Positions 38,082 through 46,867 of a stretch of DNA of 61,331 nt are shown one piece after another. Made by a program: the position numbers and the translations under genes. Position 1 is the stretch's first letter, and each line of letters begins with the position of its first letter. Origin of the DNA: Pseudomonadota bacterium (GTDB lineage: Bacteria > Pseudomonadota > Alphaproteobacteria > JACQOE01); the NCBI GenBank assembly GCA_016202695.1, contig JACQOE010000029.1, forward strand, positions 1 to 61,331, in the 5' to 3' direction. The notes under the pieces were generated by a model. The model made no database searches, was not told the DNA's origin, and saw only the letters and a list, made by a program, of their open reading frames with translations.

Positions 38082-39362
38082 ATGGCCCAGTCCGACAGCT
38101 ACCGGAAGATACTCGACGCCCTCGACACCGATCGGCTGCTCGCCCTCGAGCAAGCGCTGATCCGCATTCCCAGCTCCCACTTCCAGGAGCACCGGATCGC
38201 CGATCACCTCGGCGACTACATGCGCGGGCTCGGCCTCGAGGTCGAGATGATGAACGTCGCCCACCCCTACGACCCGTCCAAGCCCAACACCCGCCAGCCG
38301 ATCGGCGTCCTCAAGGGCACCGGGGGCGGGCCGAGCCTGATGCTCAACGGCCACATGGACCCCGGGGTCGAGATGCCGGGCTGGTCGGTCGACCCCTATG
38401 GGGCCAAGTTCGAGGACGGCTGGGTCTGGGGCATGGGGGCGCACGACGACAAGGGCGGCATCGCGGCGATGGTTTCGGCGGTCGAGGCGATCGTGCGCTC
38501 GGGCACCCGGCTCAAGGGCGACGTTCTGGTCTGCCCCGTGGTGGCCCACAAGCTCGGCGGCGCCGGCACCCGGGCGCTGCTCGCCCGCGGCGTGCGCGCC
38601 GACTACTGCATCAACATGGAGCACTCGGCCATGACCATCGCCAGCGTCATGGTCGGGATGATCCGCGGCCGGATCAAGACCACCGCCCCCGACCTCTTCT
38701 TCCGCTACAGCGACGAGGCCAAGGCCGCCTACTGGAACCCGATCGAGCAGCAGAACGAGATCGTGCGCCGGATGGGGCCGAGCCTGGATGCGCCGCCGCC
38801 GGACGGCTGGCTCCGCTACCGGCCCCACCCCAGCCTGCCGGGCTTCCCGAAGATCATGTACGACGCGATCTACAAGGAGCACTACTACTACCCGAGCCTC
38901 ACCCGCCTTACCACCCGCGAGTGCGAGCTGTACTTCCAGATCCGGACCGTGCCCGGGATGACCCTGGAGAGCGTGCGCGAGGACCTGATCCGGCTCCTGG
39001 AGGGGATCAGGAAGGACCGCCCTAAGTCCTTCGCCTACGAGCTCACGCTCCCGGTCTTCGAGAAAGACGGCTGGTTCCAGCAGCCCTGCGAGCTGCCGCG
39101 CGAGCACGAGCTCGTCCGAGCGCTCGCCGAAGGCCACCGGATCGCCACCGGGTCGGAGCCGGAGATCGGCGGCGGCCTTCGCATCGGCAACGTCGGCGAC
39201 GGCAACATCGCCTTCGCCGCCGGCATCCCCTCGGTGCAGTACGGGCCCGGCGACATCCGCATCTACGCCGAGTGGCCGGCCCCGGACGAGCGGGTCGAGC
39301 TCAAGGACCTGGTGGCGGCGGCCACGGCGGTGGCCTACGCCACCTGGCGCCTCTGCGGCTGA
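38082..39362 (+). CDS. M20-family metallopeptidase-like protein with altered active site
   Basis: 426 residues with the ArgE/DapE fold. GHMD (His91, Asp93) and GAHDDKGG (Asp122) match the first metal ligands and catalytic Asp. Where the family has the Glu-Glu pair (DEE before x-G-G-x-G-T) this protein has Ala155-His156-Lys157 (VAHKLGGAGTRALL). The late His ligand is also not evident (PAPDERV region). EHS replaces the usual E-P. It is thus M20-like but may use different chemistry or be inactive. GGGAGAGAGG precedes ATG 38082. The substrate is unknown. Confidence 0.85.
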   Translation: MAQSDSYRKILDALDTDRLLALEQALIRIPSSHFQEHRIADHLGDYMRGLGLEVEMMNVAHPYDPSKPNTRQPIGVLKGTGGGPSLMLNGHMDPGVEMPGWSVDPYGAKFEDGWVWGMGAHDDKGGIAAMVSAVEAIVRSGTRLKGDVLVCPVVAHKLGGAGTRALLARGVRADYCINMEHSAMTIASVMVGMIRGRIKTTAPDLFFRYSDEAKAAYWNPIEQQNEIVRRMGPSLDAPPPDGWLRYRPHPSLPGFPKIMYDAIYKEHYYYPSLTRLTTRECELYFQIRTVPGMTLESVREDLIRLLEGIRKDRPKSFAYELTLPVFEKDGWFQQPCELPREHELVRALAEGHRIATGSEPEIGGGLRIGNVGDGNIAFAAGIPSVQYGPGDIRIYAEWPAPDERVELKDLVAAATAVAYATWRLCG

Positions 39363-39395
39363 GGGCCACCGCCCGCGGACGGGCGGCCCCCCTCC

Positions 39396-40673
39396 TCAGC
39401 CGCCGGGCGCGGCGAGGAGCGCCCGCAACCGCTCGAGGCAGGCCCGGCGGTCGGCGACGAAGTCGCCGTCGACCCACCACGCCTCGACCGCCTCGAGCAG
39501 CTCGCCCACCCGCGGGCCGGGCGGCACGCCGAGGGCAAGCGCGTCGCGCCCCTTGAGCGGGAAGAGGGGTGCCGTCCAGGTCTTGGCCGCCACAAGGAGC
39601 CGCCGCCAGGCGGCCTCCTCGGCGCTGGCGACCGCCCGCTCGCCCGCCCAGGCGACGAGCGCAACCTCGCGCACCGTCTCGTTCCCGAGCCGGTGGATCG
39701 TGCTGTGCAGGGCCCGGGGCTCCATCGCCGTCGCGACCGCGACCGCCGGCGCGACCACAGCAACCAGGGCGTCGCGCTGCCGATTCGAGAGCCGCAGCCG
39801 CTCGGCCACGGCCTCGGCCCCCGTCGCATCGGTCGCGAGCACCGCCCCCAGCCGGCGCACCCCGCCGGGTCCCTCGGCCGCCCCCTCCTCGCGCTCGATC
39901 TCGACCAGCGCCGCCAGCCGGGCGAAGTCCTTGGCCTCGGGCAGCACGAAGGCGAGCACTCCCTGGCGCGCCATCAGCCGCATCACCGGGGCCGGGCTCG
40001 GAGCCTCGAGGAGCCTAAGGATCTCGCTCCCGATCCGCTCGCCGGAGAGGAGCGGCAGCTCGTGCGCGAGCGCCCGCGCCGCCTTCAGCGCCGGGGCATC
40101 CGGAGGCGGCCTGCCGTAATGGGCGTAGAAGCGGAAGAAGCGCAGGAGCCGCAGGCGGTCCTCGCGGATGCGCCGCACCGGATCGCCGACGAAGCGGACC
40201 CGCCCCGCCTTGAGGTCGGCAACCCCGCCGAAGTAGTCGTGCACCACACACTCGCCGTCGCCCGACCGCGGCGGCGAGCAGAAGAGGGCGTTGATGGTGA
40301 AGTCGCGGCGCGCCGCGTCCTCCGCCCAGTCGTTGGTGAAGGCGACGCGGGCGTGCCGGCCGAAGGTCTCGACATCGAGGCGGAGCGTGGTGACCTCGAA
40401 GTGGGCCCGCCCACAAACCACCGTCACGGTGCCGTGCTGGATGCCCGTCGGCACCGCGTGCAGCCCGGCCCTCTCGACCCGTTCGACCACCGCCTCCGGC
40501 GGCAGGTGAGTGGCGAGGTCGATATCCTTCGCCAGGCGCCCGAGCACGGCGTCGCGCACGCAGCCCCCCACGAACCGGGCCTCGCTCCCGCCCTCGGTGA
40601 GCGCCGAGACCACGGCCCGGATCTCGGGCGCGGTCATCCACGACTGGGTAGGGATGCGGAGTCGGGTTTCCAT
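39396..40673 (-). CDS. CCA-adding enzyme/poly(A) polymerase family nucleotidyltransferase
   Basis: 425 residues. Nucleotidyltransferase core GGCVRDAVLGRLAKDIDLATHLPPEAV, RRDFTINALF, and GDPVRRIREDRLRLLRFFRFYAHYG for RNA binding. It adds or repairs the CCA end of tRNA. No HD domain is evident at the C-terminus. It is the last gene of a leftward run DUF1285-Nudix-DUF6111-cca, a standard alphaproteobacterial cluster. Confidence 0.94.
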   Translation of the reverse strand: METRLRIPTQSWMTAPEIRAVVSALTEGGSEARFVGGCVRDAVLGRLAKDIDLATHLPPEAVVERVERAGLHAVPTGIQHGTVTVVCGRAHFEVTTLRLDVETFGRHARVAFTNDWAEDAARRDFTINALFCSPPRSGDGECVVHDYFGGVADLKAGRVRFVGDPVRRIREDRLRLLRFFRFYAHYGRPPPDAPALKAARALAHELPLLSGERIGSEILRLLEAPSPAPVMRLMARQGVLAFVLPEAKDFARLAALVEIEREEGAAEGPGGVRRLGAVLATDATGAEAVAERLRLSNRQRDALVAVVAPAVAVATAMEPRALHSTIHRLGNETVREVALVAWAGERAVASAEEAAWRRLLVAAKTWTAPLFPLKGRDALALGVPPGPRVGELLEAVEAWWVDGDFVADRRACLERLRALLAAPGG

Positions 40674-40713
40674 GGCCTGGGGCGGCGCTTCGCCGAGGGC
40701 ACCGCGCCGCCGA

Positions 40714-40989
40714 TCAGCGGGTCTCGCCCGGCACGATCTCGCCGCCGGAAAGCCGCGCCGGCATGTACTTCTGCCCGGGGTCGTGGCCGGTCATGAGCGC
40801 GGTCGCGAACAGGACCGCGCCGGCGAGCACGAGTCCGGCCACGAACAGCAGAAGCCAGGGCCCGTCGCGCCACTCGGGAGCACTCTCGCCGGCCGCCGCG
40901 GCCTTGCGCCGCGCAAACCCGGTCCACAGGAGATAAACCGCCGTCGGGAGCAGGAGCGGCACCAGGTACTCGATGACGGTCCGGATCAT
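40714..40989 (-). CDS. DUF6111-type small membrane protein
   Basis: 91 residues with two hydrophobic helices (IEYLVPLLLPTAVYLLWTGF and GPWLLLFVAGLVLAGAVLFATALM) and a KYMPARL-containing tail (YMPARLSGGEIVPGE) that is typical of this alphaproteobacterial family as recalled. The ATG overlaps the Nudix stop by 4 bp. The function is unknown; it sits between a Nudix enzyme and the CCA-adding enzyme. Confidence 0.82.
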   Translation of the reverse strand: MIRTVIEYLVPLLLPTAVYLLWTGFARRKAAAAGESAPEWRDGPWLLLFVAGLVLAGAVLFATALMTGHDPGQKYMPARLSGGEIVPGETR

Positions 40990-41585
40990 CGTCCGGTCAG
41001 CACCTCGTAGAGGTTGACGAGCATTCCTGCGGTCGCGCCCCAGATTTGATGGTCGCCGTAAGGGAGCGCGTAGGTGTACCGGCGCCGGCCGTCGCGACTC
41101 CGCTCGACCAGGAGGTGGTTGGCGGGGTCGAGCACGAAGGCGAGGGGCATCTCGAACACCTCGGCCACCTCCGCCGGGTCGGGGCGGGCGCGGAACGGGG
41201 CCTCGACCAGGCCGACCACCGGCGTGATCGCGTAGCCGGAGAGGGTGACGTACTCGGCCAGCCGGCCGAGCACCGACACCTGCCCGCGCGGCAGCCCGAT
41301 CTCCTCCTCGGCCTCGCGCAGAGCCGCCTCCTCGGGCGAGCCGTCCGAGGGCTCGACCCGTCCGCCCGGGAAGCTCACCTGGCCGGCGTGATGAGGGAGC
41401 GAGTCGCTCCGCCGGGTCAGGACGACGTTGAGGCCGTGCGCCTGCCCGATGAGGGCGATCAGCACCGCCGCCGCGACCCGCTCCCCGGCCGGGGGCGTCG
41501 GCTCGACACGCGGCAACGCCGTCACCCTGGCGACGCCGTCGCGTGCCCGCGCCGCCAGCCGGGCCTTGACGAGGGCCGGCGTCAC
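40986..41585 (-). CDS. Nudix hydrolase, CoA pyrophosphatase type
   Basis: 199 residues from GTG 41585. The Nudix box is GGRVEPSDGSPEEAALREAEEEIGL, preceded by LTRRSDSLPHHAGQVSFPGG, the UPF0035/NuCoA pattern of coenzyme A diphosphatases. GTG 41585 forms a GTGA overlap with the DUF1285 stop and is preferred to ATG 41633, which would overlap that gene by 52 bp. Confidence 0.92.
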   Translation of the reverse strand: MTPALVKARLAARARDGVARVTALPRVEPTPPAGERVAAAVLIALIGQAHGLNVVLTRRSDSLPHHAGQVSFPGGRVEPSDGSPEEAALREAEEEIGLPRGQVSVLGRLAEYVTLSGYAITPVVGLVEAPFRARPDPAEVAEVFEMPLAFVLDPANHLLVERSRDGRRRYTYALPYGDHQIWGATAGMLVNLYEVLTGR

Positions 41586-42166
41586 CCGGTCCCGTCCAGC
41601 CTGCCCAGGGAGAAGAAGACGCCCTTGCTCCATATCCCGAACTTCTTCTCGCCGTCGACGACCTCCTCGTCGCCGAGGTCGACCAAGTCATAATATACCG
41701 AGCGCTCGATGCGGGCCTCCAGCCCGTCGCGCACCACCACATAGGGGCGGGGCTCGCCGGTGGCGGGGGCGACCTCGATCCGGATCGGGTGCGCTTCCCC
41801 GGCGGCCACCTTTTCGTCTATGTTGGTGCGGAATGTGAGCTCGCGCGCGCGGCCAGCATTGCGAACCTCCACTTCGACGGCGACGAACGGGGCATCATCG
41901 ACGACCACCCGGCCCTTCTCGTGGGGGGTGACCAGCCAGAAGTCCCCGAAGTGGTCGCGGGTCAGCATCGAGGCGAAGAGGCGGACGAGCTCTTTGCGCT
42001 GGATCGGAGAACCCCGATAATACCAAGTGCCGTCGCCCGCGATCCGCAGGTCGAGATTGGCCAGGAGAACCGGTTCGCGCGGGGCACCGGCCCGGCGGAT
42101 GGCGGCTGAGGACGCGGCCGGGGATGGTGCGCCCGCGGGCGATTTTTCGGCGGAATTTTCGGCCAT
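41582..42166 (-). CDS. DUF1285 family protein
   Basis: 194 residues: NLDLRIAGDGTWYYRGSPIQRKELVRLFASMLTRDHFGDFWLVTPHEKGRVVVDDAPFVAVEV is the DUF1285 signature. The first 40 residues are Ala/Pro-rich. It is soluble and of unknown role. It heads the leftward operon and its ATG is only 12 bp from the divergent moxR start. Confidence 0.88.
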   Translation of the reverse strand: MAENSAEKSPAGAPSPAASSAAIRRAGAPREPVLLANLDLRIAGDGTWYYRGSPIQRKELVRLFASMLTRDHFGDFWLVTPHEKGRVVVDDAPFVAVEVEVRNAGRARELTFRTNIDEKVAAGEAHPIRIEVAPATGEPRPYVVVRDGLEARIERSVYYDLVDLGDEEVVDGEKKFGIWSKGVFFSLGRLDGTG

Positions 42167-42175
42167 GCCACACCA

Positions 42176-42204
42176 AATATGGAACGCGCAGAGGCGAAAG
42201 TGAA
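42176..42204 (-). promoter_or_regulatory. Possible DUF1285 promoter inside the moxR 5' end
   Basis: Minus strand TTCACT (42199-42204), 17-bp spacer, CATATT (42176-42181). It would start transcription within a few bases of the DUF1285 ATG. Confidence 0.3.
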
Positions 42205-43216
42205 CGAGTCCATGTTGAAAGAGACCACGGATCAGGCCGCCGAGGCGCTGATAGCCGAGGTGGAAGCGCTGGGCGCCCGCCTCGTCAAGGTGCGCGAAGG
42301 CATCGGGCGGATCATCTTCGGCCAGGAGGAGGTGATCGAGCAAACGCTGATCACGCTGCTTGCCGGCGGCCACGCCCTCCTGATCGGGGTTCCCGGGCTC
42401 GGCAAGACGCGGCTGGTCGAAACCCTGGGGGCGGTGTTCGGCCTCGACCACAAGCGCATCCAGTGCACACCCGATCTGATGCCGGCCGACATCCTCGGCT
42501 CGGAGGTGCTAGAGGAGGCCGAGCCGGGGCGCCGCTCCTTCCGCTTCGTCAAGGGGCCGGTGTTCGCCCAGCTCCTGATGGCCGACGAGATCAACCGGGC
42601 GAGCCCGCGCACCCAGTCCGCCCTCCTGCAGGCGATGCAGGAGCACCGCGTCTCGGTCGCCGGCCATTATCACCCCCTGCCGCAGCCCTTCCACGTCCTC
42701 GCCACCCAGAACCCGCTGGAGCAGGAAGGCACCTACCTGCTGCCCGAGGCGCAACTCGACCGGTTCCTCCTCCAGGTCGACGTCGGTTATCCCGACCCCG
42801 AGGCCGAGCGCACCATGATGCTCGCAACCACCGGCGTCGAGCAGCAGGTGCCCCACGAGGAGATGTCGGGCGCCGCGCTCCTAGCCGCGCAGAGGCTGAT
42901 CCGGCGCGTGCCGGTCGGCGATTCGGTGGTCGGCGGCATCCTTCAGCTCGTCCGCGCCTGCCGGCCCGACGCCAGCCCGATCGAGGAGATCCGCCGCCTC
43001 GTCGCCTGGGGACCCGGCCCGCGCGCAAGTCAGGCGCTGATGCTCGCCGTGCGGGTGAGGGCGATCATGCAGGGGCGGCTCGCCCCCTCGCTCGACGACG
43101 TGCTCGCCCTCGCCCACCCGATCCTTCGCCACCGCATGGCGCTCACCTTCACCGCCCGGGCCGACGGCGTTGGCATGACCGCGGTGATCGACCGGGCCTG
43201 CCGGGAGATCGCCTGA
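42179..43216 (+). CDS. MoxR-family AAA+ ATPase
   Basis: 345 residues. Walker A GVPGLGKT, Walker B LLMADEINR, sensor 1 ATQNPLEQEGTY and the C-terminal lid (AWGPGPRASQALMLAVRVRA). MoxR proteins act as chaperones with VWA proteins. ATG 42179 has no ribosome site; GTG 42200 (after GAGG) is an alternative. First gene of the moxR-DUF58-DUF4159-VWA cluster. Confidence 0.94.
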   Translation: MERAEAKVNESMLKETTDQAAEALIAEVEALGARLVKVREGIGRIIFGQEEVIEQTLITLLAGGHALLIGVPGLGKTRLVETLGAVFGLDHKRIQCTPDLMPADILGSEVLEEAEPGRRSFRFVKGPVFAQLLMADEINRASPRTQSALLQAMQEHRVSVAGHYHPLPQPFHVLATQNPLEQEGTYLLPEAQLDRFLLQVDVGYPDPEAERTMMLATTGVEQQVPHEEMSGAALLAAQRLIRRVPVGDSVVGGILQLVRACRPDASPIEEIRRLVAWGPGPRASQALMLAVRVRAIMQGRLAPSLDDVLALAHPILRHRMALTFTARADGVGMTAVIDRACREIA

Positions 43217-43220
43217 GCCT

Positions 43221-44123
43221 ATGACCGCCGACGGGCTGGTGGCCGCGCGCCGCGCGGAGGAGATCTCCGCGACCCTGCCGCCGCTGCTCCTGGCGGCCCA
43301 GCGGATAGCCGCCACCGTCTCGCACGGGGTCCACGGCCGGCGCCGGGTCGGACCCGGCGACACCTTCTGGCAGTTCCGCCGCTATCACGTCGGCGATCCG
43401 CCGCAATCCATCGACTGGCGCCAATCGGCCAAGTCCGATCGCGTGTACGTGCGCGAGCGCGAATGGGAGGCGGCGCAGAGCGTGTGGCTGTGGCGCGACG
43501 CCTCGGCCTCGATGCGATACCGCTCGTCGGCAGGGCTGCCGACCAAGCTCGAGCGCGCGGAGCTGTTATTGCTCGCCGTCGCCTCGCTGCTGGTTCGCGG
43601 TGGCGAGCGCGTGGCGCTGCTCGGCGGCGGCGAGCGCCCCTCCAGCAGCCGCGGCCAGCTCAACCGGCTCGCCCTCGCGCTCGCCATCGGCCAGGGGCTC
43701 CCGGGGCGCGGGCTTCCCGGCTTCGAGCCGGTCGGGCGGCACGGCCGGGTGCTGTGGATCGGCGACTTCCTGGCCCCGATCGCCGACACCGAGGCCATCC
43801 TCGGGCGTTACGCCCACCACGGGGTACGCGGCCACCTGCTGCAGATTCTTGACCCCGCCGAGGAAACCCTCCCCTTCGCCGGGCGGGTGCGCTTCGAGGG
43901 CCTGGAGGAGGAGGGCGAGGCGCTGATCGAGCGGGTCGAGGCGGTGCGCGGCGACTACGGCACGCGGCTCGCCGCCCTCAAGGCCGGCCTCGCCGCGCTC
44001 TCGGCGCGGTTCGACTGGACCTTCGCGGTCCACCATACCGATCGTCCGCCGCAGGAGCCGCTCCTCATCCTCTATACGGCGATTTCCGAGGCGAGCGACC
44101 TCCTGCTCCCGGCGCGACGGTGA
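43221..44123 (+). CDS. DUF58 (VWA-like) protein
   Basis: 300 residues. RRRVGPGDTFWQFRRYHVGDPPQSIDWRQSAKSDRVYVREREWE is the DUF58 core, followed by a MIDAS-like DASAS (DxSxS). It lies 4 bp after moxR and couples to the next gene. In this widespread cluster the DUF58 protein is thought to partner the MoxR ATPase. Confidence 0.93.
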   Translation: MTADGLVAARRAEEISATLPPLLLAAQRIAATVSHGVHGRRRVGPGDTFWQFRRYHVGDPPQSIDWRQSAKSDRVYVREREWEAAQSVWLWRDASASMRYRSSAGLPTKLERAELLLLAVASLLVRGGERVALLGGGERPSSSRGQLNRLALALAIGQGLPGRGLPGFEPVGRHGRVLWIGDFLAPIADTEAILGRYAHHGVRGHLLQILDPAEETLPFAGRVRFEGLEEEGEALIERVEAVRGDYGTRLAALKAGLAALSARFDWTFAVHHTDRPPQEPLLILYTAISEASDLLLPARR

Positions 44124-46867
44124 TGCTCACGCTCGGTCCGCTCGGATTCGCGGTGCCGTGGATGCTGGCGGCGCTGGCGGCGCTACCGGTGATCTGGTGG
44201 CTCTTGCGCGTCACGCCGCCGGCGCCGCGGCGGGTGCGCTTCCCCGCCATCCGGCTCCTCTTCGAGCTCGAGCGCAAGGACGACACCGCGGCACGCACCC
44301 CGCTGTGGCTGGTGATCCTCCGTCTCTTCCTCTCCGCCCTGGTCATCGTCGCCCTCGCCCGGCCTATCCTCACGCCCGGCGAGCGCCTCTCGGGCGGCGG
44401 CCCGCTGGTGATCGTGGTCGACGACGGCTGGGCCGCGGCGCGCGGCTGGGAGCGCCGCCGGACGACGATGGACTGGCTGCTCGACCAGGCGGAGCGCGAA
44501 GGCCGCGCGGTGATGCTGCTCGCCACCGCCCCCAGCGGATCAAGCGCCGCCCCCGAGGCGCCGGGCCTGGCGAGCCCGCGCGAGGTGCGGACCGCGGCCC
44601 AGGCCCTGGCGCCGAAGCCCTGGGCGCCCGATCGCCACGCGCTGGTGAAGCGCCTCGAGGGGATTTCGCTCCCGGCGCCGGCCCACGTCTTCTGGCTGAG
44701 CGACGGGCTCGAGGACGGCGACGCCTTCGCCCTCGCCGAGGCGCTGCAGCGCCTGGGCCCGCTCGGCGTCCTCGTCGATCCGCCCCAGGCGGCGCCGCTC
44801 TTGATGCTCCCGCCCGATGCGGATGCGACCGGGCTCACCGCCCGCCTCACGCGGGTGGCGAGCGAGCGCGAGGTGGCGCTCATCGTCCAGGCCAGGGGCG
44901 GCGACGGGCGCCTGTTGGCGCGCGAACGCCTCATCCTCGCCCCCGGCGCCAGTGGCGGCGAGGTTCGCCTGGAGCTTCCGCAGGAGCTTCGCAACCGGCT
45001 CGCGCGGCTCGAGATCGAGGACGTTCCTGGCGCGGGCTCGGTGATTCTGCTCGACGAGCGCTGGCGCCGGCGCCCGGTGGGGCTCGTCTCCGGCACGCCG
45101 GGCCGCGCCGATCAGCCGCTGGTCGGCGACCTCTACTTCCTCGACCGCGCGCTCAGGCCCTTCACCGAGCTTCGGCGGGGGACGGTGGCCGAGCTTCTGA
45201 AGCGCGAGATCGCGGTTATCGTAATGACCGACGCCGTCGCCCTCGTCGACGCCGAGCGTCAGGCACTCGCGGGATGGATGCAGGGGGGCGGGGTGCTGCT
45301 CCGCTTCGCCGGGCCCGAGTTGGCGCGCAAGCCCGACGCGCTTCTCCCCGTGGCGCTCCGCGGCGGGGACCGCGTGCTCGGGGGGGCGATGTCGTGGTCC
45401 CGTCCGGCGTCGCTCGCCCCCTTCCCGGCCGAGAGCCCCTTCGCCGGCCTCGTCCCCAGCGCCGAGGTGATGATCCGCCGCCAGGTGCTGGCCGAACCCA
45501 CCCTCGACCTCCCCGACAAGACCTGGGCGCGGCTCACCGACGGCACCCCGCTCGTGACCGCCGAAAAGCGCGGCGCGGGCTGGCTCGCCCTCGTACACAC
45601 CACCGCCAACACCGAGTGGTCGGACCTTCCCCTCTCCGGGCTCTTCGTCGACATGCTGCGCCGAGTGGTGGCGCTGAGCCAGGGCATCGTCGGGGTCGAG
45701 GCCGAGAACGTGCTCGCCCCCGAGCGCACGCTCGACGGCTTCGGTCGGCTCGGTGCGCCGCCGCCGACCGCGGTCGGGATCGCCGCCCGCGAAATCGACG
45801 GCGCCGTCGCGGCTCCGGAGCACCCCCCCGGCTTCTACGCCCAGGGCGCGGTTCGCCGCGCCCTCAATCTCGCCCCCGGGGTGGGCGAGCCGGCGCCAAT
45901 CGAGCGGCTCCCCGCGGGCGCGGCGCGAGCCGAGTACGGCGATGCCGAGCGCGAGGCCGAGTTGATGCCGTGGCTGCTCGCGCTCGCCCTCCTCCTCGCG
46001 GCGCTCGACGGGCTGATCAGCCTTGAGCTCCGGGGGCTCCTGCGGGCGCGCCGGCCGGTTCGCGTCGAGCGGCTGGCGAGGGCGGCGGCGCTGGTCGCGC
46101 TCCTCGTCGTCGGCGCCCCCCCGGCTTGGGCCCAGGCACCGGCGGGCGAGGCCTTCGCCATGGCGGCCGCGCGCGAGGTGCGGCTCGGCTACGTCATCAC
46201 CGGGGTGGAGGAGGTCGACGCGGTGAGCCGCGCCGGTCTCATCGGGCTGAGCCAGGTCGTCACCCGCCGCACCGCCGCCGACATGGCCGAGCCCTTCGGT
46301 GTCGACCCCGAGAAGGACGGGCTTCACTTTTTCACCCTTCTCTACTGGCCCACCGTGCCGGCGCAGCGTCCTCCCTCGCCCGAGGCAATCCGCCGGCTCA
46401 ACGAGTACCTCGAATACGGCGGCATCATCTTCTTCGACACCCGCGACGGCGGCGCCGGCGCAAGCCTCGGCGGCGTCGGGCCGGGAACCCAGGCGCTGCG
46501 CGCGCTCACCCGCGGGCTCAACGTGCCCCTGCTGGTGCCGATGCCGGCCGATCACGTGATCGGCCGCGCCTTCTATCTCATGCGCGAGTTTCCCGGGCGC
46601 TGGACCGGCGGCACGCTCTGGGTCCAGCGCGACACAGACCGCGCTAACGACAGCGTCTCCTCGGTGATCATCGGCACCAACGACTGGGCCGGCGCGTGGG
46701 CGGTGGACGAGGCCAGCCAGCCGGCCTTCGCGGTCGTCCCCGGCACCGGCAACCAACGCGAGCTGGCATACCGGTTCGGCATCAACCTGGTGATGTACTC
46801 CCTCACCGGCAACTACAAGGGCGACCAAGTGCACGTGCCCATCATCCTGGAGCGGCTGGGGAAATGA
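44123..46867 (+). CDS. BatA-like membrane protein with C-terminal DUF4159
   Basis: 914 residues. Two N-terminal helices (PWMLAALAALPVIWWLLRV; LVILRLFLSALVIVALARPIL) of the BatA type, a VWA-like part whose MIDAS position reads DDGWA, so the metal motif is lost, a middle glutamine-amidotransferase-like region, further helices at about 615-680, then DUF4159 (RLGYVITGVEEVDAVSRAGL to NLVMYSLTGNYKGDQVH). The start overlaps the DUF58 stop (TGATG); GTG 44120 is possible. Its stop overlaps the next gene by 4 bp. Confidence 0.92.
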   Translation: MLTLGPLGFAVPWMLAALAALPVIWWLLRVTPPAPRRVRFPAIRLLFELERKDDTAARTPLWLVILRLFLSALVIVALARPILTPGERLSGGGPLVIVVDDGWAAARGWERRRTTMDWLLDQAEREGRAVMLLATAPSGSSAAPEAPGLASPREVRTAAQALAPKPWAPDRHALVKRLEGISLPAPAHVFWLSDGLEDGDAFALAEALQRLGPLGVLVDPPQAAPLLMLPPDADATGLTARLTRVASEREVALIVQARGGDGRLLARERLILAPGASGGEVRLELPQELRNRLARLEIEDVPGAGSVILLDERWRRRPVGLVSGTPGRADQPLVGDLYFLDRALRPFTELRRGTVAELLKREIAVIVMTDAVALVDAERQALAGWMQGGGVLLRFAGPELARKPDALLPVALRGGDRVLGGAMSWSRPASLAPFPAESPFAGLVPSAEVMIRRQVLAEPTLDLPDKTWARLTDGTPLVTAEKRGAGWLALVHTTANTEWSDLPLSGLFVDMLRRVVALSQGIVGVEAENVLAPERTLDGFGRLGAPPPTAVGIAAREIDGAVAAPEHPPGFYAQGAVRRALNLAPGVGEPAPIERLPAGAARAEYGDAEREAELMPWLLALALLLAALDGLISLELRGLLRARRPVRVERLARAAALVALLVVGAPPAWAQAPAGEAFAMAAAREVRLGYVITGVEEVDAVSRAGLIGLSQVVTRRTAADMAEPFGVDPEKDGLHFFTLLYWPTVPAQRPPSPEAIRRLNEYLEYGGIIFFDTRDGGAGASLGGVGPGTQALRALTRGLNVPLLVPMPADHVIGRAFYLMREFPGRWTGGTLWVQRDTDRANDSVSSVIIGTNDWAGAWAVDEASQPAFAVVPGTGNQRELAYRFGINLVMYSLTGNYKGDQVHVPIILERLGK

